Source: CBDBFG01 sp965204765
GTDB taxonomy: Bacteria > Pseudomonadota > Alphaproteobacteria > Caedimonadales > UBA9215
NCBI GenBank assembly: GCA_965204765.1
Contig: CBDBFG010000003.1
Location: 124,001 to 188,000 of the forward strand
Length of the DNA: 64,000 nucleotides
Direction: 5' to 3'
The notes under the pieces were generated by a model. The model ran no database searches. It was not told where the DNA came from and saw only the letters and a list, made by a program, of their open reading frames with translations. Each line of letters opens with the position of its first letter. Within the stretch, counting starts at the first letter, position 1. Both the position numbers and the translations under genes were made by a program. Positions 37,765-51,764 of the stretch are shown here, piece after piece.

Positions 37765-39000
37765 ATGATACAAACCGCAAGAGGAACGAAAGATTTATTA
37801 TTTGAAGAACAACTAACCCACAAATATATCATTGATACTTCGCGGACATATGCACTGAATTCAGGATACTCTGAGATAGAATTGCCTATTTTCGAGAATA
37901 CAGACATTTTTCACCGATTGGGTAAAAGTTCTGATATCGTGACAAAGGAAACCTATACTTTTCTAGATAGAGCCGATAATTCTTTGACTTTGCGGCCGGA
38001 AGGTACGGCACAAATTGCCAGAGCATTAATTTCTAATGGATTAACGCAAAGCTTACCAACAAGATTTTTTAATGCTGGACCAATGTTTCGTTACGAAAGA
38101 CCACAAAAAGGACGATACAGACAATTTACGCAAGTAAGCATAGAACTTTTGGGTATAGAAACATATCATGGTGATATAGAAATAATTCAACTTGCAGAAT
38201 TGTTTTTACAGGCTATAAACGTCCGCAGCAAAACACGTTTACAAATCAACAGCTTAGGAGATGAAGAAAGCCGCAATAATTATCGCCTAAAATTAATAGA
38301 CTTTTTTGCAAAATACAAATGTGATTTATCTGAAGATAGCCAACGAAGATTACAATCAAATCCTCTGCGTATACTGGATTCTAAAGATGAAAATGATAGG
38401 AAAATAGTACAATCAGCACCTTTGTACAAAGATTACTTGAATCATAACTCGCTATCTTTATTCGATAATGTATTAAACTATCTGACGAAACTGAAAATAA
38501 ACTTTGAGATCAATGACAAATTAGTACGAGGATTAGATTATTATTGCCATACCGCCTTTGAGTATATTACCAATGATTCATTATCACAAAATGCTGTGTT
38601 ATCTGGTGGTAGATACGATGGACTTGTGCAAAGCTTAGGAGGGCCTAACATTGCTGGTATTGGCTGGGCTGCAGGAGTAGATAGACTAGCATTGTTGTTA
38701 GATAAGAAAATATCAAGGCCCGTACCCATTAAACTTATTCCCCTTACACAGGATGAAGAATTATTAGCCTTTGAAATAAGTAATAAATTTAAGACCCAAA
38801 ATATTGCAATAGAAATAATGTATGGTGGCAATATTGCCAAACAATTAAAAAAAGCTACAAAATGCAACGCAGTATTTGCGATTATTATGGGTAAACAAGA
38901 AGTAAACAAGCAATCTGTAATTGTAAAAAATCTTGAAAATAGTACTGAAGAAAGCGTATATTTGGATAATTTAATCGACTATTTTATAGAGCACCAATAA
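37765..39000 (+). CDS. hisS: histidyl-tRNA synthetase
   Basis: HisS charges tRNA-His. The 411-aa class II enzyme shows motif 2-type TLRPEGTAQIARAL, the ARG GTKD start (TARGTKDLL), the histidine A motif LVRGLDYYCHTAFEY near 254-268, and a C-terminal anticodon-binding domain. It leads the hisS-prfA-prmC order. The tRNA-His gene at 52476 has an encoded G-1 and C73, the standard bacterial identity set. Confidence 0.97.
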   Translation: MIQTARGTKDLLFEEQLTHKYIIDTSRTYALNSGYSEIELPIFENTDIFHRLGKSSDIVTKETYTFLDRADNSLTLRPEGTAQIARALISNGLTQSLPTRFFNAGPMFRYERPQKGRYRQFTQVSIELLGIETYHGDIEIIQLAELFLQAINVRSKTRLQINSLGDEESRNNYRLKLIDFFAKYKCDLSEDSQRRLQSNPLRILDSKDENDRKIVQSAPLYKDYLNHNSLSLFDNVLNYLTKLKINFEINDKLVRGLDYYCHTAFEYITNDSLSQNAVLSGGRYDGLVQSLGGPNIAGIGWAAGVDRLALLLDKKISRPVPIKLIPLTQDEELLAFEISNKFKTQNIAIEIMYGGNIAKQLKKATKCNAVFAIIMGKQEVNKQSVIVKNLENSTEESVYLDNLIDYFIEHQ

Positions 39001-39050
39001 TAATATTTAAATCACAGCTGTAATAAATTTAATCTTATGGAGAAAAGATA

Positions 39051-40121
39051 GTGAGTTTTGCTAAAAAATTAGACCAGGTTTTATTAAGACATAATGAATT
39101 GTCACAACAATTATCACAAGGCATTGATGACCCAAAACAATACATAAAAATATCCAAAGAATACGCAGAACTAAATGAGCTTACTAGTGCAATAAAAGAA
39201 CTCAACAAAATAGAACAAGACATTAAAGAAAACAATCAGCTATTGGATGATCCAGAATCAGATAATGAAATAAAAGAAATGGTAGCCGATGACTTGGAAA
39301 ATCTTAAACAAGCGAAAAAAGACAAGGAAAAACAAATACAAATTATGTTGTTACCCAAAGACAAGGATGACAACAGAAATGCAATAGTAGAAATAAGAGC
39401 CGGTACCGGCGGCGATGAAGCAGCATTATTTGCCGCCGACTTATTGCGTATGTATCAAAGGTTTGCAGATATAATGAAATGGAAAACTGAATTAATCAGT
39501 GCAAATGACACCGGAATAGGAGGCTTAAAAGAAGCAAGCCTTTCCATTGCCGGCACAGGAGTATTTTCAAAATTAAAATTTGAATCAGGGGTACATAGAG
39601 TGCAACGAGTACCGGAAACAGAATCCAGTGGTAGAATCCATACATCAGCAGCAACGGTAGCAGTATTACCAGAGGTAGAAGATGTTGATGTCACAATCAA
39701 TGAAAAAGATATCCGCATCGATGTATTTAGGGCTAGCGGACCAGGCGGGCAATCTGTTAACACTACAGATAGTGCTGTACGTATTACTCATATTCCAACT
39801 GGTATAGTAGTGTCACAACAAGATGAAAAATCACAGCATAAAAATAAAGCGAAAGCTATGAAAGTTATGCGCTCTAGGATATATGATTTCGAAAAACAAA
39901 AAAAACTGGATGAACGTGCCGAAAACCGTAAAAGCCAGATAGGAAGTGGTGACCGTTCTGAACGAATCAGAACATATAATTTCCCGCAGGGCAGAGTAAC
40001 AGACCATAGAATAAATTTAACCTTATATAAACTAGAACAAATACTTTCTGGTGAATTATTGGAAATAATCAATCCTATTATTGCAGAAGATCAGGCTGAA
40101 AAACTCGCTGAATTATCATGA
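39051..40121 (+). CDS. prfA: peptide chain release factor 1
   Basis: RF1 reads UAA and UAG. The 356-aa protein has the catalytic G231-G-Q motif (GPGGQSVNTT), the RF1 decoding tripeptide in PET form (RVPETESSGR), and normal length. The start is GTG at 39051 with GGAGAAAAG upstream. prmC overlaps the stop by four bases (ATGA), so the methylase that modifies its GGQ glutamine is made from the same mRNA. Confidence 0.97.
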   Translation: MSFAKKLDQVLLRHNELSQQLSQGIDDPKQYIKISKEYAELNELTSAIKELNKIEQDIKENNQLLDDPESDNEIKEMVADDLENLKQAKKDKEKQIQIMLLPKDKDDNRNAIVEIRAGTGGDEAALFAADLLRMYQRFADIMKWKTELISANDTGIGGLKEASLSIAGTGVFSKLKFESGVHRVQRVPETESSGRIHTSAATVAVLPEVEDVDVTINEKDIRIDVFRASGPGGQSVNTTDSAVRITHIPTGIVVSQQDEKSQHKNKAKAMKVMRSRIYDFEKQKKLDERAENRKSQIGSGDRSERIRTYNFPQGRVTDHRINLTLYKLEQILSGELLEIINPIIAEDQAEKLAELS

Positions 40122-40972
40122 TAATAAAAACAATATTAGAGGATGGATACCATACTTTAAAACAAGCTAATATCAATAGCGCAAAATTAGATGCCAGTGT
40201 ATTATTGGCACATGTGATTAAAAAAGATAAATTATTTTTAATTACCAGTTGTGATAACCAACTAACACAACAACAAATACAAGAATTTAATCACTTAATA
40301 ACCCGAAGGACTCTCCATGAACCTGTTGCTAAAATAATCGGTTACAAAGAATTTTGGGGAATAAACTTTCACACCAACAAATATACCTTAGACCCAAGAC
40401 CAGATAGCGAAGTTATCATAGAATCTGTGTTGCAATATTATCCCGATAAAGCCCAAAATATTAATATATTAGACATAGGCACGGGGACAGGTTGTCTAAT
40501 CTTAAGTATTTTATCCGAATACAAAAATGCTAGCGGAATCGCCATCGATAAAAGCGACAAGGCGTTACACATAGCACGCCATAATGCACAACAATTGAAT
40601 TTCTCTCATATGGTACAGTTTATTAAGTCCGATTGGTTTACGTGTTTACCCAATAACACATATTTTGATGTGATTATCTCTAACCCGCCGTATATTACAC
40701 CACAAGAATATAATAATCTGGCCCCATCACTAAACTATGACCCGAAGCAAGCCTTAATAAGTGAATCTGATGACGGATTAGCCGCCTATAAAATTATTGC
40801 GCAACATGCGACAAAATTTTTACATAACAATGGCTATGTAATACTTGAGATTGGTCATAATATGGAAACAGAAGTAACAAAAATTATGCATGACCATCAA
40901 TTGACAAACATGGCGTGGCGTAAAGACATATCACAAATCACTAGGTGTGGTATATTTCAACAGAACTGCTAA
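40118..40972 (+). CDS. prmC: release-factor glutamine N5-methyltransferase PrmC
   Basis: PrmC methylates the GGQ glutamine of RF1 and RF2. The 284-aa protein has the N-terminal helical domain, the SAM site DIGTGTGCLILSIL near 125-138 and the catalytic N189-P-P-Y192. It overlaps prfA by four bases, a conserved arrangement. Confidence 0.95.
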   Translation: MIIKTILEDGYHTLKQANINSAKLDASVLLAHVIKKDKLFLITSCDNQLTQQQIQEFNHLITRRTLHEPVAKIIGYKEFWGINFHTNKYTLDPRPDSEVIIESVLQYYPDKAQNINILDIGTGTGCLILSILSEYKNASGIAIDKSDKALHIARHNAQQLNFSHMVQFIKSDWFTCLPNNTYFDVIISNPPYITPQEYNNLAPSLNYDPKQALISESDDGLAAYKIIAQHATKFLHNNGYVILEIGHNMETEVTKIMHDHQLTNMAWRKDISQITRCGIFQQNC

Positions 40973-41053
40973 AAATAAACCAACCACAAATACTATATAG
41001 ATCACCAGCATAAAATCTGTACAATAGATTCTAGTAAGCCAGTACAACATAGT

Positions 41054-41779
41054 ATGCGTAATAAGTTATTGCAGATTGTTATTGATTTTGTGTTACCAAA
41101 ACGATGTTTATCATGTTCTGCGTTAGTTGATGAAGATCATAGCATTTGTCCTAAGTGCTGGTCTGGTCTGACTTTCTTGTCATCTCCATATTGTGATTCT
41201 TGTGCATTTCTATTTGAGATATCTGTCAGTAACGAATTAAATTTATGTGCTGAATGCACCAAAGAAAAATATTATTTTGATAAATCTAGGTCCAGCTTAA
41301 TATATGATCAGTTCAGTAAAACCCTTATCTTACAATTTAAGCATAATGACGCCACTCATTTAGCTAAGTTATTTGCTAAATGGATGCGCAGATCAAGCCA
41401 GGATATCATTAAACAAACAGATTTATTTATTCCAATTCCTATACATTGGCAAAGATTGTTATCACGTAAATATAATCAAGCAGTATTGCTGGCCAATGAA
41501 TTAGCACAAATCACCTCTATCAAGTCATATAATGATATTATCCACAGAGTCAGGCATACGGCCCCTCAAACAGGCAACAAGCTACATAGACAACACAATA
41601 TTAGGAATGTTTTTGCATTTAATGAAAAATATATAGAATTTATTAATAAAAAGAGTGTTACCATAGTCGATGATGTCCATACATCTGGAGCAACTTTGAA
41701 TGAATGTGCCAAACTTTTAAAGCACTACGGGGCTGAAAAAGTATACACCATAACCATAGCAAGAGTTGCGCGTTTGTGA
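41054..41779 (+). CDS. ComF-family phosphoribosyltransferase-like protein
   Basis: The 241-aa protein has an N-terminal zinc-finger-like set of cysteines (CLSCSALVDEDHSICPKCW, then CDSCA and CAEC) and a PRT domain with the PRPP motif VTIVDDVHTSGATLNEC near 203-219. ComF proteins take part in DNA uptake in competent bacteria, and GntX homologues have other roles. No other competence gene is in view. Confidence 0.9.
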   Translation: MRNKLLQIVIDFVLPKRCLSCSALVDEDHSICPKCWSGLTFLSSPYCDSCAFLFEISVSNELNLCAECTKEKYYFDKSRSSLIYDQFSKTLILQFKHNDATHLAKLFAKWMRRSSQDIIKQTDLFIPIPIHWQRLLSRKYNQAVLLANELAQITSIKSYNDIIHRVRHTAPQTGNKLHRQHNIRNVFAFNEKYIEFINKKSVTIVDDVHTSGATLNECAKLLKHYGAEKVYTITIARVARL

Positions 41780-41798
41780 CGTAGTGTAGGAGTAAAAG

Positions 41799-42065
41799 AT
41801 GTTTCATAAAGAAAAGATAGTTATTTATACAACACCAATTTGTCCGTACTGTACCCATGCAAAAAAGTTATTAAATACCAAGGGCTATAAATATTCAGAA
41901 ATAGATGTATCCGATCCATCCCTAAGAAGTATGTTAACTAAAAAGGCGCAAGGGAAAAAGACCGTACCACAAATATTCATTGGTGAAATGCATGTCGGGG
42001 GATACGATGAACTAAGCAGAATAAATAGTTCAGGAGAATTAGAAAGCATAATGCAAAATATATAA
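41799..42065 (+). CDS. grxC: glutaredoxin 3
   Basis: The 88-aa glutaredoxin has the dithiol active site C15-P-Y-C18, TVPQIFIGEMHVGGYDEL with the conserved TVP loop and GG, and the usual length. It reduces disulfides with glutathione. The start is 19 bases after comF, probably one transcript. Confidence 0.96.
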   Translation: MFHKEKIVIYTTPICPYCTHAKKLLNTKGYKYSEIDVSDPSLRSMLTKKAQGKKTVPQIFIGEMHVGGYDELSRINSSGELESIMQNI

Positions 42066-42234
42066 TATTTTTCTCCTTTATCTAACCAAGTACTAGTGAG
42101 GAATCAATTATAATTTAGATAAAGCTAACAATAAAAATAACAACATTAATAAACTGTTAATACCTATAATAACTCTTCCTTAAACTTTCCTCGATAGCAT
42201 AAACCTCATAAATTTATTCTACAGAGGTTTACCT

Positions 42235-43392
42235 ATGATAAATAATATTTGTTCCATTATATTTGTTGCACTATTGCACTGCAACACTGCTCTAGGCACT
42301 GATCAATTTGCTGATATCAGATCTATACCAGAAGACGATGGGCCAAGTATGATTCATATGGGAGTTGGTAGACCTTCTGCACCAGCCACATTGACAGATG
42401 GAGATTACGAACATGTAGGGCTAGCCTACGAAGGACCATTAAGAGTGGCACAAATTGATGGTGGTGGTGCAAGAATTGCATTCGCCGCAGAGGCAGTAGC
42501 GCAATTAGAAGAACAATCCGGTAAACAATTTCATAAATTATTTCCTGGGGGTATTACTGGCACATCAGCCGGAGCATTAATGGCTGCTGCATTAAGTGTA
42601 AAAAAACATTACGACCAAGCAGCCAACCAGTTTGTGGATGGACCATACACAGGTAGACAATTAGTAGGACTGTGCCAAGAATTTGCAAAAAAAATATTTT
42701 GTTTTAAAAATGCAAGGAAAATACGCACATTAAATGGCTTATTGGGACCAAGATATAAAACCAAAGCACTAAAAAAATTCCTATTCACAATATTTGGCAA
42801 TCAAAGATTACGAGATGTACGTATACCAATACAAATCGTTACTCGTGAAATAAGTAGAAATAAGACACTGTTTTTAACAGAACGTTCACACCCCAATATG
42901 CTAATACGAGATGCTTTGCTAGCATCAACTTCTGCACCAACGTTTTTTCAAATGGCAGAAATTGATGATGGGGAAGGCAATACATTATATTGTGTAGATG
43001 GCGGAACATCTGATAATTCTGCTGTTATCAAAGCTGCATCGCGTACTAAAAAATTATTCGGTGTTGATGATATGGATAGTATTTACCTTTTTTCTATTGG
43101 TACCGGAATACAAAAAGGCGTTGATAATTCGCGTCGTTTAAGAAAAGCAGGAATACTACAATGGATCAGGCCACTAATAGATATAGCCATGGATTCAGAT
43201 GCCGAAGTAAAAGAAGAAGCACTAGAAGAAATATATGGCACGACAGGCCGATATTATAGATTCCAAACCGCTGTATTTAACATGCCACTAGATCAATACC
43301 GCGCTGTACCTAGACTAACTGCAGAAGCAAAAAGAATGGCACTAAGGCCTGAATTTCAAACATTTATGAGAAATTTTGGTTTCATAGAATAG
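42235..43392 (+). CDS. secreted patatin-like phospholipase
   Basis: The 385-aa protein carries an N-terminal signal peptide (to about residue 21, CNTALG). The patatin fold follows: oxyanion loop GGGAR at 76-80, nucleophile S111 in GTSAG, and the catalytic Asp255 in DGG. Patatin-like phospholipase A2 enzymes are used by intracellular bacteria such as Rickettsia to break host membranes. An export signal fits an effector or periplasmic enzyme. AGAGG lies nine bases before the ATG. It is convergent with the outer-membrane protein gene. Confidence 0.92.
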   Translation: MINNICSIIFVALLHCNTALGTDQFADIRSIPEDDGPSMIHMGVGRPSAPATLTDGDYEHVGLAYEGPLRVAQIDGGGARIAFAAEAVAQLEEQSGKQFHKLFPGGITGTSAGALMAAALSVKKHYDQAANQFVDGPYTGRQLVGLCQEFAKKIFCFKNARKIRTLNGLLGPRYKTKALKKFLFTIFGNQRLRDVRIPIQIVTREISRNKTLFLTERSHPNMLIRDALLASTSAPTFFQMAEIDDGEGNTLYCVDGGTSDNSAVIKAASRTKKLFGVDDMDSIYLFSIGTGIQKGVDNSRRLRKAGILQWIRPLIDIAMDSDAEVKEEALEEIYGTTGRYYRFQTAVFNMPLDQYRAVPRLTAEAKRMALRPEFQTFMRNFGFIE

Positions 43393-43400
43393 AATAAAAT

Positions 43401-43432
43401 AAAGAGACCACAATATTAGCATGGTCCCTTTT
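43401..43432. terminator. bidirectional terminator between convergent genes
   Basis: AAAGAGACCA and TGGTCCCTTTT pair (one mismatch) around an 11-base loop. Both outer ends are A/T runs, so it can end the patatin transcript on the plus strand and the outer-membrane protein transcript on the minus strand. Confidence 0.75.
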
Positions 43433-43438
43433 AGATAA

Positions 43439-44080
43439 CTAGAATAAATATTTTAAACTAATAAATAACTTATCAGTAACAGGCTTGAAGCTAAAACTAC
43501 CTACACCATCATGCAGAATTGTTGATTTATTGTATATAGCCTTTTTATAGACCACTCCTACCATACAGTTTGCTGCATATTTAAAGTCAACTCCAAAACC
43601 AAAGTGATACCCATGCAATGAGCGTCTCGATGCTTTTGTTGGATTACTTAAATTATTTGTGTTAGAAATTAAATTAAATCTACCCAAACTATAACCAACT
43701 ATACCAAAAGGAATAATCTCTTTCCCTTGAATACCCAACTTAACTCCGGCTTCATGTTCCCATTTAGGTTTGATAATCTGAGTGTTTTCAAGAACCGCGG
43801 CCCCTAATCCGCTAGATTTAGCACTAGCATTAACCATATTAGTAGACAGATATACACCACAGCTGTACCTATCAGCTATATTTTTGTCATAACCAGCATA
43901 AATCATACCAGTAAATGAATAGTTTTTTGATAGTCCCGCAGATTCCGCAACACTGCCATTGACTTGTAATTTCTTTTTGGTCTTCGTATTAATACTGGTA
44001 TTACCAACCGCTCCACCAGCATAAAAATCTGCCACAGCACTATTTAAAAAACTTATACAGCATATAATTATAAATCGCAT
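43439..44080 (-). CDS. outer-membrane beta-barrel surface protein
   Basis: The 213-aa protein has a signal peptide (cleavage near residue 17, SAVA-D), alternating polar and hydrophobic strands, the repeated YAGYD/VGYSLGRF-type sequences of small OmpA-like or Opa-like barrels, and a terminal aromatic residue (SLKYLF) as recognised by the BAM complex. Length fits an eight-stranded barrel. AGAGGAAATT precedes the ATG. It starts 30 bases after the secreted protein gene at 44111. Confidence 0.82.
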   Translation of the reverse strand: MRFIIICCISFLNSAVADFYAGGAVGNTSINTKTKKKLQVNGSVAESAGLSKNYSFTGMIYAGYDKNIADRYSCGVYLSTNMVNASAKSSGLGAAVLENTQIIKPKWEHEAGVKLGIQGKEIIPFGIVGYSLGRFNLISNTNNLSNPTKASRRSLHGYHFGFGVDFKYAANCMVGVVYKKAIYNKSTILHDGVGSFSFKPVTDKLFISLKYLF

Positions 44081-44110
44081 AATTTCCTCTTTTAATTACA
44101 GTTTAATTTT

Positions 44111-44537
44111 TTATCCATCTTGTCTTAGTGATTCTCTCAAAGTCACAAACCTCGCCTTTATTTGTGCCGGAGTGGTAGTACCATGATACCTTACATCACC
44201 GGCGTTAAGACCCACTAATTTTGTTTGTAATACTTCCATAAAGTCCAAAGGACCATTAATCGGCAACAACTCCTCTTCTGTAAATGTAATACCAACGTTA
44301 GTACGCCAAGAATCTATAATATCTTGCAACCCAGGAAATTTTAAATCACGTACTGCGCTAACAGCAGAAGACATATCCTCACTACCTGGCGCAACATCCC
44401 TCATTGCTCTTGTCCTCGCCAACACTGTAGCAGGATTGGCTGCTATATAATCCAGTTCTTCCTGTGTGACACCTGCACTATATATCTCACCCAAACTAAA
44501 TGCTGTCACACAAATAAATGATAAAATTTTTTTTCAT
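44111..44537 (-). CDS. secreted hypothetical protein, split by one extra A in an A8 tract
   Basis: The open frame from 44509 starts late with GTG and no ribosome-binding site. Upstream, AAGGA precedes an ATG at 44537 followed by eight A residues. With seven A the reading would be MKKILSFICVTAFSLGEIYS, a textbook signal peptide joined in frame to the rest. The mature part (about 120 aa) is helical and polar with no known family. It lies directly upstream of the outer-membrane barrel gene, in the same operon. Confidence 0.7.
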
Positions 44538-44845
44538 TCCAAATCCTTCTTATATTATGTATATAAATCAAGGTAAATACAATTAATTAAAAATTAGTTA
44601 ATTTTTAATATCACTGTAATAATTTGTTAAACAATTATCAGCGCAATAATAAAATCAGGACACAGAACATAACAAACAGCCCTAAAGACTATCTATGTCA
44701 TATAGTAGATGCAACGAGTTATGGTATCTCATAATGGGAAAACAATAAATATCATTTAACACGATAAACAACTATCGCCATTAATTTTTAACTGTACTAA
44801 CACTTCTCATTTCCAGCGGGCAATCATAACATCATCCCCTTGGAC
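44538..44845. other. 308-bp intergenic region, nothing recognised
   Basis: AT-rich sequence between two minus-strand genes. It presumably contains the promoter of the secreted-protein operon at 44111-44537. No convincing gene, hairpin or repeat was found. Confidence 0.5.
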
Positions 44846-45781
44846 TCATAATGATTTATGCAATTTGCCTTTTATTAATTTATCAATTGCTTTAGAAAAC
44901 ATTGTATTATGTATACAGTTACCACCCAAGATTAATAAAGCCATACCGATAGCAGATGAAAAACCAAAATTGTAATTACCGTTTGCTGTATTGTATAATA
45001 TAGCTATTACAGGAACATAATACCAAACATAAGACGCTATTACATTGTCCGTTTGCTCCACTAATTTAAAGTATAATATATAAAGCCACCCGGTAGATAT
45101 AAATGTAAGAAATACAAAAACCATTATAAAAATTAAATCAGGTTTAAAGGAAAAAATATTATAAAAACTATTATCATAAAAACTAAATACAAATAAAAAC
45201 AATGACCCAAGCACCATTGCATACCCCTGGAATAAACACCCTTTACGCTCATTAATTTCCTTTGCTATAAAGGTATGGCCATAACCGGAAATAAATAGTC
45301 CTAAAAGAGCTAAAAATACACCATAATATACCGAAATATCATCTTTTAATGGCACGGTATTTAAACATAACAAATAAATACCCAAAGACATCAAAATAGT
45401 AGCAAGCACCCTGTTAATCTGGATTCTACTATTTAAAACGAAATAAGCAAAAATCATATTTGGTAATGCGGACATTGCCATAACAGCGGCAACAATACCT
45501 GTTGGAATTATCGCAAAGGATTGTACAACAAAGATCATATTAAAACTATATAGGAAAAATCCAGCACTAGCTAATTTAGGAATTGTCTGTTTCGTAAGGC
45601 GTATAGTTTCACCTTTGGCATACCCTAATAATATAAGAAAGATGCCAGCAGTAAAAAATCGTAAAAACAGAAATAGCCCGACACCTAAAGGATCTGATAC
45701 TATCGGCGTAATTCCCCAACCAATTCCCGCAAATAAAAGAATCAAAATAAATTCTACTGAAACAATACTAAGAATATTCAC
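44846..45781 (-). CDS. EamA/DMT-family transporter
   Basis: The 311-aa protein has ten hydrophobic segments in two EamA repeats (GIGWGITPIVSDPLG near the start, GYGHTFIAKEINERK in the second half). It is the third DMT transporter in the window. Its sequence differs from the other two, so they are not recent duplicates. Substrate unknown. Confidence 0.88.
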   Translation of the reverse strand: MNILSIVSVEFILILLFAGIGWGITPIVSDPLGVGLFLFLRFFTAGIFLILLGYAKGETIRLTKQTIPKLASAGFFLYSFNMIFVVQSFAIIPTGIVAAVMAMSALPNMIFAYFVLNSRIQINRVLATILMSLGIYLLCLNTVPLKDDISVYYGVFLALLGLFISGYGHTFIAKEINERKGCLFQGYAMVLGSLFLFVFSFYDNSFYNIFSFKPDLIFIMVFVFLTFISTGWLYILYFKLVEQTDNVIASYVWYYVPVIAILYNTANGNYNFGFSSAIGMALLILGGNCIHNTMFSKAIDKLIKGKLHKSL

Positions 45782-45930
45782 AAACTATTACCTTAACCCC
45801 AACTAATGAATAATACTAAACTATAATTTTAGTAATACCTTTATATAACTAATATAACTTGAATTTTATTGTTATTTTCTACACTTTTTATATACAAAGA
45901 TAAAAAGTAAATCAAATGTAATATATCCTA

Positions 45931-45958
45931 TTGAAAATACATCAATTGATGATACAAT
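45931..45958 (+). promoter_or_regulatory. promoter with a palindromic spacer upstream of the 45985 gene
   Basis: TTGAAA (45931-45936) and TACAAT (45953-45958) are separated by 16 bases, matching sigma-70 elements. The spacer contains the perfect 12-bp palindrome CATCAATTGATG (45940-45951), a likely operator for a dimeric regulator. The predicted RNA start is about 20 bases before the ATG at 45985. Confidence 0.55.
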
Positions 45959-45984
45959 CGCGCCGTCATTACAATTAAATCACT

Positions 45985-46407
45985 ATGAAATTTATACCTT
46001 ATCTTCTACTAACAGCTATTATTTCCATAAATCATTTATGGGCAGATCTCGAGGAATTGAAACAAAAAAAATCATTCGCATATCACAAACTACCTAAGTA
46101 TGATGAAGAAGAGGGAAAGCCAAACAACACCCTCAGGCAAATAATAAGGTTAGAAATAGAAGAATATATGCTAGCTAAAAGAATTTTTATAAGTATGGAA
46201 TGTGCTGTATTAACGAGTGCAGCGCTTTGTGATTTATATGCGTCTTATATCGGTTATACTCATTGTGATGGAGAGTTAGATTGTACACAAAGTAAATTTT
46301 ATCTTGGTTCATCAGGTTTATATTCGATTGCTGCTATGGGTGTTTTGATGCAGTTTATGATGTACACGTTTTGGCGGTTCACTGCTAATCATGGAATTAA
46401 TTTTTAA
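45985..46407 (+). CDS. exported hypothetical protein with C-terminal membrane segments (140 aa)
   Basis: The start MKFIPYLLLTAIISINHLWA is a signal peptide (cleavage after WA, residue 20). A charged region (to about 65) is followed by hydrophobic stretches (ISMECAVLTSAALCDLY and YSIAAMGVLMQFMMYTFW), so the protein may sit in a membrane. No family was recognised. No Shine-Dalgarno is visible, but a promoter with an operator-like palindrome lies just upstream. Confidence 0.65.
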   Translation: MKFIPYLLLTAIISINHLWADLEELKQKKSFAYHKLPKYDEEEGKPNNTLRQIIRLEIEEYMLAKRIFISMECAVLTSAALCDLYASYIGYTHCDGELDCTQSKFYLGSSGLYSIAAMGVLMQFMMYTFWRFTANHGINF

Positions 46408-46640
46408 CTTATAATGATTGTATAATATTTATACAAATCTTTTTTATGTAGTAGTTAATTCTGTTTTCATTGTTATGATGTTGTTTTATTGGGGTGATAA
46501 TTATCTATCATATATTGTTATTATTTAGTGCTGATGGTTACTGATTATCTTGTAACACGATTAGTTTTCTGATGGTGTATTAATTAGTTTATGACATAGT
46601 ATAGGAAACTAGCGAGGTATTATGTATATGTATTTATAGA

Positions 46641-46762
46641 GAGGTTTGGCGTCGACCTACTCTTCCAAGCCTTAAGACTAAGTACCATCGGCGCTGTGAG
46701 CCTTAACCATTGAGTTCGGGATGGGATCAGGTGTTTTTCTCACGCTATAGATACCAAACCAC
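46641..46762 (-). rRNA. rrf: 5S ribosomal RNA
   Basis: The minus strand holds the terminal stem GTGGTTTGG/CCAAACCTC and the conserved ATCCCATCCCGAACTC loop followed by a GTAGGTCGACGCC region. It is the last gene of the rRNA operon, about 240 bases after 23S. Confidence 0.95.
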
Positions 46763-46969
46763 TCTATAAACACATAATTCATATTTAGTTATTCACTGCA
46801 TGTTAATTATCAATTGGATATTGTTATAAGAAGACAATAACAATGATACAAATTAAGTATGAGATAATAAAATTGTATATTAAACACTACATAATTTGTA
46901 TTTTGCTCAATTAGTAATTAACGACAACATCAAATTGCAAAGTATTTATTTATAATATAAATAATTTAC

Positions 46970-49770
<2,801 letters not shown>

Positions 49771-49938
49771 ATAAATAAATTAATAATATCCCATCTACTC
49801 AAGTATTACTCAAAAATCTCTAAAATAGAATAAATCTATCCTAAAAATCTAAATTTGATGCGTTTCCTATTCACTATATTATAAATCATCAATCACAGAA
49901 CTAATAAACTCTAAATCCCCCTCAACCACCAAAATAAA

Positions 49939-50014
49939 TGGTGGAGGTAAACGGGATCGAACCGATGACCTCCTGCTTGCAAAGCAGGCGCTCTCCCAGC
50001 TGAGCTATACCCCC
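49939..50014 (-). tRNA. tRNA-Ala(UGC)
   Basis: A 76-base cloverleaf in the 16S-23S spacer with acceptor GGGGGTA, anticodon loop TTTGCAA (anticodon TGC), T-loop TTCGATC and encoded CCA. Confidence 0.97.
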
Positions 50015-50062
50015 GTAACTGAACTCTCAGATAGAGACCAAAAAACAATAATAAAATAAAAC

Positions 50063-50139
50063 TGGTGGGCCAGGGAGGACTTGAACCTCCGACCTCACGC
50101 TTATCAAGCGTGCGCTCTAACCAGCTGAGCTACTAGCCC
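50063..50139 (-). tRNA. tRNA-Ile(GAU)
   Basis: A 77-base cloverleaf in the 16S-23S spacer with acceptor GGGCTAG, anticodon loop TTGATAA (anticodon GAT), T-loop TTCAAGT and encoded CCA. Confidence 0.97.
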
Positions 50140-50260
50140 AACATAAAAAAATTATATGTCTTTTGGACTCTACCTAAATATAGAAGATTTACAAGGTCGG
50201 CTCGAGTAATAATATAAAATTCGCAAAAGAATGATAAATACATCAAACTATCCACAAATT

Positions 50261-51764
<1,504 letters not shown>

